From Vreelandella arcis (GTDB lineage: Bacteria; Pseudomonadota; Gammaproteobacteria; Pseudomonadales; Halomonadaceae), in contig NZ_FNII01000006.1 of assembly GCF_900103865.1 (NCBI RefSeq), positions 1 to 64,000 of the forward strand: DNA of 64,000 nt, in the 5' to 3' direction. The stretch's first letter is position 1, and each line of letters starts with the position of its first letter. This document shows, in pieces, positions 8,891 to 15,597 of the stretch. The translations under genes were made by a program, and so were the position numbers. Under the pieces are notes generated by a model. The model saw only the letters and a list, made by a program, of their open reading frames with translations. It searched no databases and had not been told where the DNA came from.

Positions 8891-9220
8891 TTAATCGGGT
8901 GATAAGTTCCGTACCCCCCAGCAGCCGATGTACCTCATCACGTAGGCGATCAACGAGAGATATGCGCTAAAAGGCAGCCAGGTGTACTTCATCTTCCGCC
9001 TAAGAATCTCGATCAGGTGCAGCTCTGGTGAATAGGCAGACAGGTAGATCAGATGCACTCGTTGCGACATCCAATCCACTATCTTGCGCTTAAATGTCTT
9101 GGAGCTATGCATGCAGGCATTATCGAGCACCACAACGGCAAAGGCATCTGGATCCTTCTGGGCCGCAAACTGATTAAACGCTTCGAAGACCGTTTCCGTG
9201 GTCACTGTCTCGGTTGTCAT
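8891..9220 (-). pseudogene. IS630-family transposase, C-terminal fragment
   Basis: About 109 residues match the C-terminal half of the IS630/Tc1-type DDE domain: VVVLDNACMHSSKTFK (second catalytic Asp followed by the DNAxxH motif), LIYLSAYSPELHLIE (third catalytic acidic residue, Glu). The N-terminal helix-turn-helix and the first catalytic Asp are missing and the end of the protein has degenerated (RYIGCWGVRNLSPD). It is therefore a decayed remnant and not able to transpose by itself. Confidence 0.75.
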
Positions 9221-9277
9221 GTGGTAGACCAGTTTTCGAGATAATAGCCTGGCGAATACTGCACCTGAGTACTGACA

Positions 9278-9299
9278 TGGTATATACTTTGTAATACCA
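9278..9299 (+). promoter_or_regulatory. Operator/promoter of the RHH-ParE toxin-antitoxin pair
   Basis: Inverted repeat TGGTAT-N10-ATACCA ending 21 bp before the antitoxin start and containing a -10-like TATACT. Ribbon-helix-helix antitoxins autoregulate through such palindromes. Placement supports autoregulation; binding is inferred. Confidence 0.5.
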
Positions 9300-9320
9300 G
9301 CTTAGCAGGAGGGCAGAAAA

Positions 9321-9599
9321 ATGGCTAAACAAGCTGTATTTACGATGAAGATTGAGTCAGATTTACGCGATGAATTTATGCATGAGGCTGAACTTTCACA
9401 CCGTCCAGCATCACAGGTGGTACGTGAGCTGATGAGGGACTACGTTCAGCGTCAAAAAGAAGCGCGGGAGTATGAAGCGTTCTTGCAAGGCAAGGTGGAT
9501 GCCTCCAGGCGCTCCAAACAGGCCGGTGAAGGGCTTAGCAATGCCGAAGTTGAGTTGCAGTTCAAGACACGACGTGTACGCGCTGAGGGGCAAGCATGA
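9321..9599 (+). CDS. Ribbon-helix-helix antitoxin (ParD/RelB-like)
   Basis: A 92-residue protein preceded by a strong AGGAGGG ribosome site. The N-terminus KQAVFTMKIESDLRDEFMHEAE with HRPASQVVRELMRDYV is a ribbon-helix-helix DNA-binding unit (one beta strand, two helices). The C-terminal tail (residues 50-92) is charged and likely disordered until it wraps the toxin. Its stop overlaps the start of the toxin gene by four bases (ATGA), the usual arrangement for coupled antitoxin-toxin synthesis. The family name is by fold; I cannot place it in a named TA type. Confidence 0.82.
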   Translation: MAKQAVFTMKIESDLRDEFMHEAELSHRPASQVVRELMRDYVQRQKEAREYEAFLQGKVDASRRSKQAGEGLSNAEVELQFKTRRVRAEGQA

Positions 9600-9883
9600 G
9601 GGTTACATGGTCACCAGAAGCTGTCGCTGATCGTGTTGCAATTTGGGAGTACCTGGAAGAACGTAATCCGCAAGCTGCTATCGGCATGGATCGATTGTTT
9701 AGCGCCGCTGCTGACCGGCTGGCGGACTTCCCCAAGCTGGGAGGTGTTGGACTGATAACAGGCACCCGTGAGACGTTCCCTCACGAAAATTACCGACTGG
9801 TCTACGAAGTAGATGATGATGAAGTCTGGATCCTCGCATTAGTACACACGTCACAACTGTGGCCGCCCGAGGAATGGGGGTAA
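9596..9883 (+). CDS. RelE/ParE superfamily toxin
   Basis: A 95-residue toxin. The opening MRVTWSPEAVADRVAIWEYLEERNPQAA and the segment LGGVGLITGTRETFPHENYRLVYEVDDDEVWILALVHTSQLWP, read in pieces (RETFPHENYRLVYEV, VWILALVHTSQLWP), match the ParE/RelE fold: two N-terminal helices and a beta sheet with the conserved arginine and YRLVY strand. Members poison DNA gyrase (ParE) or cleave mRNA on the ribosome (RelE); the sequence alone does not tell which, though YRLVYEV and terminal histidine-containing VLALVH are common in ParE-like members. It overlaps its antitoxin by 4 bp. Confidence 0.83.
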   Translation: MRVTWSPEAVADRVAIWEYLEERNPQAAIGMDRLFSAAADRLADFPKLGGVGLITGTRETFPHENYRLVYEVDDDEVWILALVHTSQLWPPEEWG

Positions 9884-10093
9884 CTCGCTATACCTCTACT
9901 GGCTTTCCTGAAGCGACGCATCGACCAGATTCATGGCAAGAATCAAGGTGAGGGCGTTATCTTACCCCATGCCATCGAACAGGGCGGCCATTGGCGCCCT
10001 CCTGTCGGCAAGGGAAAGGCTTGGAATAACGCTTTAACGCTACAAAAAAGCCACCTCGAATGGGCGGCTGTGTAGTGGTTTCTGGTTGCCCTA

Positions 10094-10474
10094 TCAGGCG
10101 GAGTGAGTATCGCGTGGAGGCTTGATTAAGCTTTCAGCCGGGATACCGAACATCTTGTGTAGCTTCCAGACCATGATCAAGGTCAGGTTGCGCTTACCGT
10201 TGAGTATCTCGTAAACACGGTTGCGCTTGCCGATGGCTGGCTCCAGATCTTTAGCGGTAAGCCCTTCCTGCTCCATGCGGAACTTGATCGCCTCAATGGG
10301 ATCAGGCAAGTCCACAGGGAATTGCTTTGCTTCGTAAGCTTCGACCAGGGTCAGTAGAATATCGAAGCGGTCGCCGTCCTCGGTGCCGGGTTCGGGCTCG
10401 TTGTCGAAATATGCGGATACCTCGCGCAGCACAGCCTTGTAGTCGGCCTCAGTGTGAATCGGGCGAATATTCAT
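10094..10474 (-). CDS. higA: HigA-type antitoxin (XRE family HTH)
   Basis: A 126-residue protein of the HigA group found downstream of HigB in type II TA loci. The N-terminal part (MNIRPIHTEADYKAVLREVSAYFD) is the HigA-specific segment; residues about 68-118 form an XRE helix-turn-helix (LTAKDLEPAIGKRNRVYEIL, NGKRNLTLIMVWKLHKMFGI). The ATG at 10474 fits the family start. The expected toxin gene upstream is reduced to its last codons (10479-10528), so this antitoxin is orphaned; it could still repress its own promoter, but that promoter has been displaced by the insertion. Confidence 0.85.
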   Translation of the reverse strand: MNIRPIHTEADYKAVLREVSAYFDNEPEPGTEDGDRFDILLTLVEAYEAKQFPVDLPDPIEAIKFRMEQEGLTAKDLEPAIGKRNRVYEILNGKRNLTLIMVWKLHKMFGIPAESLIKPPRDTHSA

Positions 10475-10478
10475 AGGA

Positions 10479-10528
10479 TCACTCCATTTCAACTGTCTCG
10501 GCGTCCACTTTGTCGTAATCAGCGTGGG
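10479..10528 (-). pseudogene. higB toxin gene, 3' remnant cut by an insertion sequence
   Basis: Read leftward, the last 16 codons before a TGA encode THADYDKVDAETVEME, matching the conserved THAEYD end of HigB toxins, and lie 4 bp before the higA ATG. The upstream part is replaced by the IS3-family end that begins at 10529. The rest of higB is not visible on the far side of the element (after 13053), so the insertion was accompanied by a deletion or rearrangement. Confidence 0.7.
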
Positions 10529-10558
10529 TGATCTGCCCCGCTAAAAACGGACACTCGG

Positions 10559-10748
10559 TTAAGCACTGTTTTTGAGCTCGTAGTCCATGGGACTGACGTA
10601 ACCCAAAGAACTGTGCCGTCGCCGGCGGTTGTAATCAACTTCAATGTATTCGAACACATGCTGACGAAGCCGCTCCCGGTTCATCATCGGCTCGTGGTGG
10701 ATTGCTTCCACTTTCATTGAATGGAAGAAGCTTTCCACGCTGGCGTTG
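10559..10748 (-). pseudogene. IS3 orfB transposase, C-terminal fragment
   Basis: Reading leftward from the IS110 junction gives [20 protein letters not shown] then [19 protein letters not shown] and a stop: the last 60 or so residues of an IS3-type integrase domain, including the Glu of VESFF that is the third catalytic acidic residue and the usual SLGYVSP C-terminus. It continues the orfB fragment that ends near 12033 on the other side of the IS110 insertion. Confidence 0.8.
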
Positions 10749-10759
10749 ACGCTCCTATG

Positions 10760-11818
10760 TCAAATATTCTCCCGTAATTTTCCAAGATCCCTCATTATCA
10801 ACGGGAATAGTTCTCGAACAATATATCTTTTCAGGCAGCGATGGATTTCCTTAGACGTAAGGCCTTCCGCTGTTCGGCGGTTCACGTAAGCACGAGTTCG
10901 GGGGTCGCTTCGCATTCTAACCATAGCAATCGTCCACAACGCATTGTTAGCAGCTCGGCTGCCGCCTCGATTTAGTCGGTGCCTTGTCGTCTTGCCTGAA
11001 GAGGCGGGCAGAGGGTTTACACCGCAAAGCGAAGCCAATGCTGCCTCATTCCTTAGGCGCCCAGGGTTGTCACCGGCAACGGACAAAAGAATAGCCGCAG
11101 TATGAGGACCTACGCCAAAGCGACTCCGTAACTGTTGCGCATGTGCTTGGGTAAGTGCCTCCAGCTGCTTATCAAATTGTACTAATTCGGCAGCCAGCCT
11201 CAGCCATCGCTTGGCTAGTGATCTGAGCGTTGAGGCCAACGCTTGCAAGAGGACACTATCACCCAAGTTGCGAACCTTTGCACAAGCCTTCACGCAGTCG
11301 CCTGTTTTCGCTCTCCATAGCTTCTCGCGGATATCCTGTGGTGCACTAACCAGCAAGGCCCGTAATTGATTGATGGCTTGCGTCTTAGCCTTTACAGCGC
11401 TGCGCCTGGCCACGGATATGATGCGCATCGCCTCACACGCACCTGATTGCTGTTTAGGTGTGGCGGTCGCTATACCTGACAACACTGCTCGGGCTGCACT
11501 CTCGGCATCCGTCGGGTCGGACTTGCCCTGCTGCCGTCGCTTCGATCTATCAGGTCGGTTAACTTCAAGAACCGTGATTTCATTATCGATCAGGAAACGG
11601 CAAAGACCTGCACCGTAGGTTCCTGTCCCTTCGATACCTGCACGAGTCAGTGTGCCAAAAGACGAAGCCCAGCTTAGCAAATCAGAATAACCTGCTGAGG
11701 TTGCGGAAACAGACCGAGTTCCAAGTATCTGACCTATCTCGCTGATAACCACACCTACATGTACATCCAGGTGTGTATCTACACCTAGAATAACTTCCTG
11801 TTGCGGTTCAAGTTTCAT
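10760..11818 (-). CDS. IS110-family recombinase (DEDD transposase)
   Basis: A 352-residue IS110 transposase. The N-terminal RuvC-like domain shows GVDTHLDVHVGVV and EGTGTYGAGLCRFL and SDPTDAESAARAV; the C-terminal Transposase_20 domain shows RFGVGPHTAAILLSVAGDNP and SLCGVNPLPASSGKTTRHRL, which carries the serine region used in strand transfer. The frame is intact and full length. I choose the ATG at 11818, preceded by AAGGAG, over a GTG at 11827. The enzyme exchanges strands at a bridge-RNA-selected site; the putative RNA lies directly upstream in the leader. Confidence 0.9.
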   Translation of the reverse strand: MKLEPQQEVILGVDTHLDVHVGVVISEIGQILGTRSVSATSAGYSDLLSWASSFGTLTRAGIEGTGTYGAGLCRFLIDNEITVLEVNRPDRSKRRQQGKSDPTDAESAARAVLSGIATATPKQQSGACEAMRIISVARRSAVKAKTQAINQLRALLVSAPQDIREKLWRAKTGDCVKACAKVRNLGDSVLLQALASTLRSLAKRWLRLAAELVQFDKQLEALTQAHAQQLRSRFGVGPHTAAILLSVAGDNPGRLRNEAALASLCGVNPLPASSGKTTRHRLNRGGSRAANNALWTIAMVRMRSDPRTRAYVNRRTAEGLTSKEIHRCLKRYIVRELFPLIMRDLGKLRENI

Positions 11819-11839
11819 GGGACGCACTCCTTAGTGGTG

Positions 11840-12010
11840 GCGTATTCCCAATCTCAATCGCAGGACAGGACACTCACGGTGCAGAACAAAGCTCCTATTA
11901 GGTCACCAACGCTGAGCCCGGGAAGCCTCGGGGAACATCAGTACTGACCGACAGGTCAATGCAAAGGCAATTAAGCCAATCCCAGCACGGGTCAGGCCAA
12001 TACGATGTTC
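11840..12010 (-). ncRNA. Candidate bridge RNA of the IS110 element
   Basis: The ~200-nt leader upstream of the recombinase carries no gene and holds short guide-like matches on the minus strand. TGCTGGGA (plus 11980-11987) equals the target left of the insertion; GCGTTG (plus 11907-11912) is complementary to the target right of it (CAACGC); ATAGGAGC (plus 11891-11898) equals the element's own transposase-side end next to the core; GAGTG (within plus 11869-11875) is complementary to the leader-side end CACTC. Bridge RNAs of IS110 elements use this target-loop plus donor-loop logic. The boundaries and folding are guesses, and the spacing between the two target matches (about 67 nt) is longer than I would expect. 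Confidence 0.45.
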
Positions 12011-12032
12011 ACAAGAATAGTAGACTGAGTGT

Positions 12033-12709
12033 CCCAGCAGTTGCCTTTACGGCTCATACTTTGACGCAACTGATGCGTTCGCAGCCGATCCCGGTAGGCG
12101 CGGGAACAGTACTGGCTTCCCTGGTCACTGTGAGATCACCCCGGTGGGGAAATTGTGTCGCCACAGCGCCATTTCCAACGCATCGCAGACCAGGTCTGCG
12201 GTCATCCTGGTATTCATGGACCAGCCGACGACAGAGCGCGAATACAGGTCAATGATGACGGCTAGATACAGCCAGCCTTCAGAGCTCATCAGGTACGTGA
12301 TTTCACCGGCCCACTTCTGGTTCGGGGCGGTCGCCTCAAAGTCCTGCTCCAATAAGTTGGGCGCCACAGGCAAGCTGTGGTCGCTGTCTGTGGTGACGAC
12401 GAACTTGCGGGCGGCCTTTGGCACCAACGACTGGCGCCGCATACTGGCACCTATCGTTTTGACATCATATGGGTGGCCATTGGTCGCCAGTGTGGCCTGG
12501 ATGCGTCGAGCCCCATCGCGCTGCTTGCTCTGGCCGAATGCCTCTTTCACGCGACGATCAAGCCTTTCCCTGGTTTGCTCCAGTTGGCTGGGCTGAAATC
12601 GAGTCTTCTGCCATTTGTAATACCCACTTCGCGAGACACCGAGAACAGACGCCATCCGGACCACGGAAAACCTGTGACTGTGCTCCAGCATGAACCTGTA
12701 ACGCTTCAC
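12033..12709 (-). pseudogene. IS3 orfB transposase, N-terminal part (frameshifted and cut)
   Basis: From a GTG at 12709 the frame encodes MKRYRFMLEHSHRFSVVRMA (as read with initiator Met), a helix-turn-helix segment GVSRSGYYKW, and the integrase core with PNQKWAGEITYL (first catalytic Asp replaced in context by Glu of GEITYL; family usually has DITYI) and the VIIDLYSRSVVGW strand. After PTGVIS the expected HSDxGSQY motif continues only in another frame: two bases appear missing near 12125-12132. It then reads SQYCSRAYRDRLRTHQLRQS and ends at the IS110 junction. Doubly broken, so non-functional. Confidence 0.75.
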
Positions 12710-12987
12710 TTTTGGTTCTTGGCGAAGTAGGTCGCCGCCTTTTTTAATATGGCCAGCTCCTCTTCACGCTCGGCCATTTGGCGCTTCAGCCGGGCGTTCT
12801 CGGCAGCCAGTTCAGACTCGCGCTCGGAGACGTTGGCCTTCTTTTTCGCTGCCGAACGCCAACCATAGATTTGCGATTCATGGATACTCAGTTCTCGGGC
12901 GGCGCTGGCAACGCTGATCCTTTCTGCGAGTTTCAGCGCTTCGGCCTTGAACTCATCGGAATAGCGGTTGCGCGTTTGTTTGCTCAT
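12706..12987 (-). CDS. IS3-family orfA (transposase helix-turn-helix subunit)
   Basis: A 93-residue protein with the orfA pattern: RYSDEFKAEALKLAERI and ARELSIHESQIYGWRSAAKK form the helix-turn-helix, followed by a leucine-zipper coiled coil (ESELAAENARLKRQMAEREEELAILKKA, read in two parts) ending in TYFAKNQK. Its stop overlaps the orfB start by 4 bp. The gene is intact but its partner orfB is broken. Confidence 0.85.
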   Translation of the reverse strand: MSKQTRNRYSDEFKAEALKLAERISVASAARELSIHESQIYGWRSAAKKKANVSERESELAAENARLKRQMAEREEELAILKKAATYFAKNQK

Positions 12988-13123
12988 CTTGGATCACCTC
13001 ATAAGCGGATTGTACTCGCTTAACGCGGTGTCCAGAATCAGCGGGACGGATCAATTTTCAAATGTCCTAGGATATGCGACAGACCTTGAGGCCCGTTGGT
13101 ATAGTTTTTTAGATCTATAGAAG

Positions 13124-13241
13124 TAGATCAAAATCGTTCTATGATCTATTATTGTTGATCAATAATTCTTGAGCCTCACCGCATAGTGAGATCTAGTTTA
13201 ATAGATCAAAATTACCGTGTGATATAGAAAAGTAGATCAAA
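13124..13241 (+). promoter_or_regulatory. Repeated TAGATCAAA operators upstream of hipB
   Basis: Three direct copies of TAGATCAAA at 13124-13132, 13202-13210 and 13233-13241, with further partial copies and inverted forms (AGATCTA, GATCTATT, TTGATCAAT) between them. The last copy includes the A of the hipB start codon. HipB-type XRE proteins repress by binding several repeats in the promoter, so this array is most simply the autoregulatory operator. The region is AT-rich (from about 13080) relative to the flanks. Confidence 0.6.
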
Positions 13242-13825
13242 TGAGCTATGGAACGGAACACCTGGCCGCACGCCTCAAGGCCGCACGCGAAGCTAAAAGG
13301 CTGAGTCAGCGGGAGCTGAGCGCGCTTGCCGGTGTGCCGCAGTCTCACATCTCGAAGATAGAAAATAATGCCGTTGACCTGCGTGTCTCAAGCCTTTCTT
13401 CCATCGCCCATGCGCTGGATCTGGAGTTGATGCTCGTTCCCCGCAAGGCGCTTCCGGCTATCCAGTCTATCGTCCGTAGCGTTTCCAGCGCGCCGGTCAT
13501 CAACGCGGCTACTCAGCGGGAAATCGATCGCATCCGCGAGAAGGTGGACGCACTCGCATCCCATGCATCCAGCGCAAGCATCGACAACCTCCAGCGCCGC
13601 ATCCGCGAAATCACCCAAATCCCGAGCCAGCTTGACCCCGACATTCTGCAAAAGGTACGGCGCACCCTCGAGTCTATCGAGTCCTCGGGCAGCAATGAGG
13701 CCGTCAATCGGGCTGTCGAAAACATCCGCTCTTTGCGAAACCAGCTCGCCCATCGCGCCTCATCCCAGGAGACGCCACGTGCTCCAAGACCGGCCTATCG
13801 GCTGGAGGAGGATCAAGATGGCTGA
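13241..13825 (+). CDS. HipB-like XRE antitoxin/repressor with extended C-terminus
   Basis: A 194-residue protein; residues 9-65 are a lambda-repressor-like HTH (LKAAREAKRLSQRELSALAG, VPQSHISKIENNAVDLRV). HipB of E. coli is only 88 residues; here about 120 extra residues follow (SSAPVINAATQREIDRIREK to the end), rich in heptad-like helices, perhaps a dimerisation or toxin-wrapping segment. The ATG lies inside the last operator repeat and has no clear ribosome site, so the message may be near-leaderless. It overlaps hipA by 8 bp (ATGGCTGA). It should neutralise the HipA kinase and repress the operon. Confidence 0.82.
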   Translation: MSYGTEHLAARLKAAREAKRLSQRELSALAGVPQSHISKIENNAVDLRVSSLSSIAHALDLELMLVPRKALPAIQSIVRSVSSAPVINAATQREIDRIREKVDALASHASSASIDNLQRRIREITQIPSQLDPDILQKVRRTLESIESSGSNEAVNRAVENIRSLRNQLAHRASSQETPRAPRPAYRLEEDQDG

Positions 13826-15047
13826 TGTCTCTGTCCTTGATGTCCTGCTTTATGGGGAGCCTATCGGCACGCTTACCAATGTTGGCGGAGACCGGACGAT
13901 TTTTGCCTTCAACGAAGCCTATATCGACGACCCTGACAGGCCGACGCTGGGGCTGGCCTTCAAGGACGAATTCGGCGCGCTGCTTACGGACTTCCGAGCC
14001 TATCAGAAGCGCGTGATGCCGTTTTTCTCGAACCTTCTACCCGAAGGCCATCTGCGTAAATACCTTTCAGAGAATGCGGGCGTAAATCCCGAGCGTGAGT
14101 TTCATCTACTTTGGGCATTCGGTCATGATCTGCCCGGTGCGGTCACGATCAAACCCGCTGATGGCGAGGTATGGCCGCCGATTGGCGGTGAGAGTACCGA
14201 TGCCGATGAGACCCAAGGTGGTCGTCGCGAGAACGCCTTGCGGTTCTCACTTGCAGGGGTGCAGCTCAAATTCTCGGCGGTTCTGGCACCGTCCGGCGGC
14301 CTGACAATTCCCGCATCCGGCGTTGGTGGGTCATGGATCGTGAAACTCCCATCGCGCGAGTTCGAAGGCGTTCCCGAAAACGAGTTTTCGATGATGACGC
14401 TCGCGCGCCTTATCGGAATAGACGTCCCACCGATTGATCTTGTCGATGTCGGCAGCATCAAGAATCTGCCTGAAGGAATCGACAAGATCGGCCAAAGCGC
14501 CTTCGTTATTGAACGGTTCGACAGGCTGTCTGACGGCAGCGCCGTCCATATCGAGGATTTCGCACAGGTCTTCGATGTCTATGCTGAGCAAAAATACAAA
14601 ACGGCCACCTTGCGCAATATCGCACAGGTACTTGCCGCTGAGACCAGCGACGCCGATATCGCCGAATTCATCCGGCGGCTGGTGTTCTGCGTTCTGATCG
14701 GAAACGGCGACATGCACATGAAGAACTGGTCGCTTATTTATCCCGACCGGCGAAACGCTGCGCTCGCTCCGGCTTACGATCTTGTCTCGACCATCCCTTA
14801 TATCCCCAACGACAATATGGGGCTCAGGATCAGCCGGGCTCGCGCGTTTTCCGAACTGACCAACGACGAGCTTGAGCACTTGGCAGCCAAAGCCGCCATT
14901 CCCGAAAAGCTTGTACTGGATACGGCTCACGAGGCTGTCGCACGCTTCCACCAGCACTGGCAGGCCGAGAAGCACCATCTTCCGATGACAAAGCAAGTTC
15001 GTGAGGCTATCGAGGGTCATATCAAGCGCCTTCCGATAGCGCAATAA
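13818..15047 (+). CDS. hipA: HipA-like Ser/Thr kinase toxin
   Basis: A 409-residue type II TA kinase. It starts at the ATG at 13818 after a strong GGAGGAGGAT site; frames starting further upstream belong to hipB DNA. N-terminal HipA domain: VLDVLLYGEPIGTLTNVGGD and FFSNLLPEG. The kinase part shows SLAGVQLKFSAVL (the P-loop-like segment that carries the regulatory serine in HipA), WIVKLPS (ATP lysine), ENEFSMMTLARLIGI, the catalytic loop GNGDMHMKNWSL (Asp, His, Asn) and APAYDLVSTIPY (DFG-like Asp). In known systems HipA phosphorylates glutamyl-tRNA synthetase and causes dormancy. All key residues are present, so it should be active. A shortened second copy lies at 27.5-28.2 kb. Confidence 0.9.
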   Translation: MADVSVLDVLLYGEPIGTLTNVGGDRTIFAFNEAYIDDPDRPTLGLAFKDEFGALLTDFRAYQKRVMPFFSNLLPEGHLRKYLSENAGVNPEREFHLLWAFGHDLPGAVTIKPADGEVWPPIGGESTDADETQGGRRENALRFSLAGVQLKFSAVLAPSGGLTIPASGVGGSWIVKLPSREFEGVPENEFSMMTLARLIGIDVPPIDLVDVGSIKNLPEGIDKIGQSAFVIERFDRLSDGSAVHIEDFAQVFDVYAEQKYKTATLRNIAQVLAAETSDADIAEFIRRLVFCVLIGNGDMHMKNWSLIYPDRRNAALAPAYDLVSTIPYIPNDNMGLRISRARAFSELTNDELEHLAAKAAIPEKLVLDTAHEAVARFHQHWQAEKHHLPMTKQVREAIEGHIKRLPIAQ

Positions 15048-15162
15048 GAAGCGACCACGATCAAGAGCGAAGCCTCCGGGTGATGGAGCTCGGAGGTCTC
15101 AACCCCCTGCCTGCTGGATAGGGCTTTGGAAAGGCTTTGAATCGGCATGACGATTTTGCACA

Positions 15163-15327
15163 CTAGCCCATGGTGCGCACGATATTTCCGAGTGTTGCCA
15201 GAATATTGCGGCGGTCCGGGGTGTCAGGCTCGGTTTCGTTCAGCAGCATCGAAAAGAGCGGGTGCCGTTCGCCGAGTTCTTGAGCCGTTTAGCTTTGCAG
15301 TTCGTTCATAGTGAGAAGCGTGATCAT
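15163..15327 (-). pseudogene. Small protein gene with an internal stop
   Basis: A 55-codon frame from an ATG at 15327 reads MITLLTMNELQS, then a TAA at codon 13, then TAQELGERHPLFSMLLNE and EPDTPDRRNILATLGNIVRTMG to a TAG. The second part resembles small accessory-region proteins that contain EPDTPERRNALASLENI, from memory. Because the whole frame is otherwise open and of that family's length, I read it as a gene inactivated by a nonsense change. Function unknown. Confidence 0.4.
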
Positions 15328-15597
15328 GCGATCCTCAATTTCCTAATCAGCAACAGGCGCTAGTGAGAGGACATCATAGTTGTCGCGGACTGGACAGGAT
15401 AGTTGACGCCGGTCAGATCATGGTTATCAAAATATACCGCTTATCGTTAAACGTTCAGTGGTTTCGCTTTTTCCTTGACACACGCTGCCGTTCAGCCCTG
15501 TGCGGCTGGCGACCATGTGAATGTGGACGTATTCGGTGTCGGAGTGCAGGACGGCAACGAACTGGCATTATGCGGGCCCGGTCCATGCTGCGCTATG
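15328..15597. other. Intergenic, no gene seen
   Basis: About 270 bp between the broken small gene and the LysR gene. Short frames on both strands lack ribosome sites and family resemblance. It probably marks the edge of the mobile region. Confidence 0.3.

Larger units (their letters stand above)
10749..12029 (-). mobile_element. IS110-family insertion sequence inserted in IS3 orfB
   Basis: Comparing the split orfB with the normal family sequence ([11 protein letters not shown]) places the ends of this ~1.28-kb element between the bases GGGA-CA on one side and CA-ACGCC on the other (minus strand). The shared CA would be the core dinucleotide (TG at 10747-10748 and 12030-12031 on the plus strand). 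IS110 elements have no inverted repeats and a long non-coding leader before the recombinase gene; both traits are seen here (leader about 11819-12029). The ends are inferred from the interrupted gene, hence good to within a few bases. Confidence 0.75.
10529..13053 (-). mobile_element. IS3-family insertion sequence, interrupted by an IS110 element
   Basis: The two ends are inverted copies of about 38 bp: TGATCTGCCCCGCTAAAAAC followed by GGACACTCGGTTAAGCAC on the left, and on the right, read inward, TGATCCGTCCCGCTGATTCT followed by GGACACCGCGTTAAGCGAG. Inside are orfA (12706-12987) and orfB (12709 leftward, split), the standard IS3 layout. An IS110 element occupies about 10749-12029 inside orfB. 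No matching target duplication flanks the ends (ggg versus att), which agrees with the missing higB half. The element cannot make an intact orfB transposase and is dead. Confidence 0.8.

Noticed and set aside
9960..10075. Possible terminator between the ParE toxin and higA
   Set aside because: Only a short, imperfect stem (GCC/GGC) near an A-rich run is present.
12377..12730. Plus-strand frames in the IS3 element
   Set aside because: They lie opposite orfA/orfB, which have clear transposase motifs.
13563..13817. Upstream extension of hipA in the hipB coding region
   Set aside because: It is the hipB gene read in another frame; the HipA family start and a strong ribosome site are at 13818.
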